From: CBIHNH01 sp966211425
GTDB lineage: Bacteria; Patescibacteriota; Saccharimonadia; Saccharimonadales; Saccharimonadaceae
NCBI GenBank assembly: GCA_966211425.1
Contig: CBIHNH010000018.1
Location: 1 to 13,696, forward strand
DNA: 13,696 nucleotides
Direction of reading: 5' to 3'
A model generated the notes under the pieces. That model made no database searches. It saw only the letters and a list, made by a program, of their open reading frames with translations, and was not told where the DNA came from. The first letter of the stretch is position 1. Every line of letters starts with the position of its first letter. This document shows positions 12,547 to 13,696 of this stretch, piece by piece. Both the position numbers and the translations under genes were made by a program.

Positions 12547-13599
12547 ATGAGCAATTATTTTTATAAAGACAAACCGATTGTCGGCCTCGACATCAGCCAG
12601 ACTAGTCTAAAAATCATGGCAATCAACCGCCAAAAATGGACAGTTTTAGGGTACGGATCATTGGATGTTGACCCTTCTAAGATGCAGCAAAGTCTTGACG
12701 GTGACGGTAGCTATCTTGCGGAGCAACTTCAGGTGTTACTGAGCTCAAAACTGGTCGGAACGTTGCCGAGCGATCATGTCATCATGAGCATCCCCACATC
12801 TCGCACCTATACTCGGAACATAAGCCTTCCTGGTGATGTAAAGGGTGATTTGCTCGACACTATGCGTCTCGAGGCTGAACAGTACATCCCAGTTGCAGTC
12901 GATCAGCTCTATATCGACTACGAGATCACTTCACGCACAGAAAAGGCTATTACTGCATATATGTGTGCCGCGCCCAAGCATATCGTTGATACCTGTATCG
13001 AGGCCGCCGCTAGAGCAGGCCTGCGTACCATCGTCGTCGAGCCAAGCATGAACGCAGTTACTCGACTCCTCAAAGTTAGCGAGCAAGGTGACCTGCCTAC
13101 AGTCATCGTCGATATTGGAGCAGCCAACACCGATGTCGCCGTACTCGACTCTGTCATCAAAGTTACCGGAGGCATAGCAGTCGGCGGCAACACCCTGACA
13201 CTGGATATCTCTTCCCAGCTGAAGGTTTCCCTCGAACAAGCTCATCAGTTAAAGGTATTGCATGGCCTCAATCACAGTGCACAGCAAAAGAAACTCGTAA
13301 AGGCCTCAGCTCCGAGTCTCGACAAGATGATAGCCGAAGTTAAAAAAGTCATGCGTTACTACGAAGAGCGTGTTCCCGATGCTCGAAAACTCGAACAGGT
13401 ACTTATCATCGGCGGCGGCTCTAGCATGCCGGGGCTCGGTGATTACTTTACGGAAAAACTATTCCTTGCCTCACGTGTCGCCAGTCCATGGCAACGGCTC
13501 GATTTCGCAAAACTCCCGCAGCCAGCCCGTCAGTTCAAGCCACGATACATATCGGTAGCCGGTCTTGCGTACGTTCAACCGAAAGAGATCTGGCGATGA
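12547..13599 (+). CDS. pilM: Type IV pilus assembly protein PilM
   Basis: A 350-residue actin-like ATPase of normal PilM length that forms a cytoplasmic ring around the platform and binds the N-terminal tail of PilN. Nucleotide-binding motifs are visible: phosphate 1 VGLDISQTSLK (12-22), phosphate 2 VIVDIGAANTDVAVL (186-200) and the adenosine motif VLIIGGGSSMPGLGDYF (285-301). The N terminus YFYKDKPIVGLDI is like Gram-positive-type PilM proteins. It has its own promoter element in the 48-bp gap after the PilX-like gene, and its stop overlaps the pilN start by four bases (ATGA), so pilM and pilN are co-translated. pilO would be expected next but lies outside the window. Confidence 0.96.
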   Translation: MSNYFYKDKPIVGLDISQTSLKIMAINRQKWTVLGYGSLDVDPSKMQQSLDGDGSYLAEQLQVLLSSKLVGTLPSDHVIMSIPTSRTYTRNISLPGDVKGDLLDTMRLEAEQYIPVAVDQLYIDYEITSRTEKAITAYMCAAPKHIVDTCIEAAARAGLRTIVVEPSMNAVTRLLKVSEQGDLPTVIVDIGAANTDVAVLDSVIKVTGGIAVGGNTLTLDISSQLKVSLEQAHQLKVLHGLNHSAQQKKLVKASAPSLDKMIAEVKKVMRYYEERVPDARKLEQVLIIGGGSSMPGLGDYFTEKLFLASRVASPWQRLDFAKLPQPARQFKPRYISVAGLAYVQPKEIWR

Positions 13600-13696
13600 T
13601 CAACCTGATCAGTCCCGAACAAAAACGCGATATACGAGCCGCGCGCGCGAACGTGACGCTCCTAAGGTACTGCATCATGTTGCTCGTAGCCGGATC
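13596..13696 (+). CDS. pilN: PilN, 5' part (runs off the window)
   Basis: Only 33 full codons are present. The translation starts MINLISPEQKRDIRAARANV and continues into a hydrophobic stretch (CIMLLVAG), which fits PilN: a short cytoplasmic tail with an INL-type PilM-binding motif followed by one membrane helix. The ATGA overlap with pilM and the known pilM-pilN order support the call. In Gram-negative bacteria PilN pairs with PilO to form the alignment subcomplex. The gene is cut by the window end, so completeness cannot be judged. Confidence 0.85.
   Translation, partial: MINLISPEQKRDIRAARANVTLLRYCIMLLVAG

Noticed and set aside
5592..13599. Alternative genetic code with UGA as glycine or tryptophan
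   Set aside because: UGA ends tsaE, the first minor pilin and pilM at the expected lengths, and it coincides with overlapping starts.

Overview
The window looks like a chromosomal piece of a small-genome candidate-phyla-radiation bacterium, most likely a Saccharibacteria (TM7) relative. The basis is the mix of a monoderm-style sortase, RNase Y, a very short TsaB, and a type IV pilus cluster with PilM/PilN and Gram-positive-like features, at roughly 50% GC. UGA serves as a stop codon in several well-recognised genes (tsaE, the first minor pilin, pilM), so the UGA-to-glycine code of Gracilibacteria/Absconditabacteria does not apply. The lineage is inferred from gene content, not from a marker phylogeny.

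The left half (about 48-6044) is entirely on the minus strand. In transcription order from the centre leftward it holds tsaE-tsaB (tRNA t6A synthesis, coupled), a class F-like sortase under its own strong promoter, rny (RNase Y) under a strong promoter with a leader of about 120 nt, a small coiled-coil protein, tRNA-Pro(TGG) with a perfect intrinsic terminator, a small helix-hairpin-helix protein, an HD-domain nucleotidase-like protein and a Bcp/PrxQ peroxiredoxin. Five of these genes have a -10-like hexamer ending only 6-8 nt before the ATG, which suggests leaderless mRNAs.

The right half (6114 to the end) is on the plus strand and is a type IV pilus locus: pilB-pilC (motor ATPase and platform), the major pilin as a separate unit with a consensus promoter, a perfect Shine-Dalgarno and a strong terminator, then an overlapping set of two minor pilins and a large PilX/GspK-like protein, then pilM and the start of pilN. 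The minor-pilin unit and the pilM unit each follow an almost identical 19-bp promoter element, suggesting co-regulation. No PilT, prepilin peptidase or PilO is in the window; they must lie outside it if present.

The points most worth following up are the leaderless-promoter pattern, the repeated pilus promoter element and the cysteine-rich putative pilus-tip proteins, which are candidates for surface attachment in an epibiotic lifestyle. No CRISPR array, insertion sequence or phage gene was seen.
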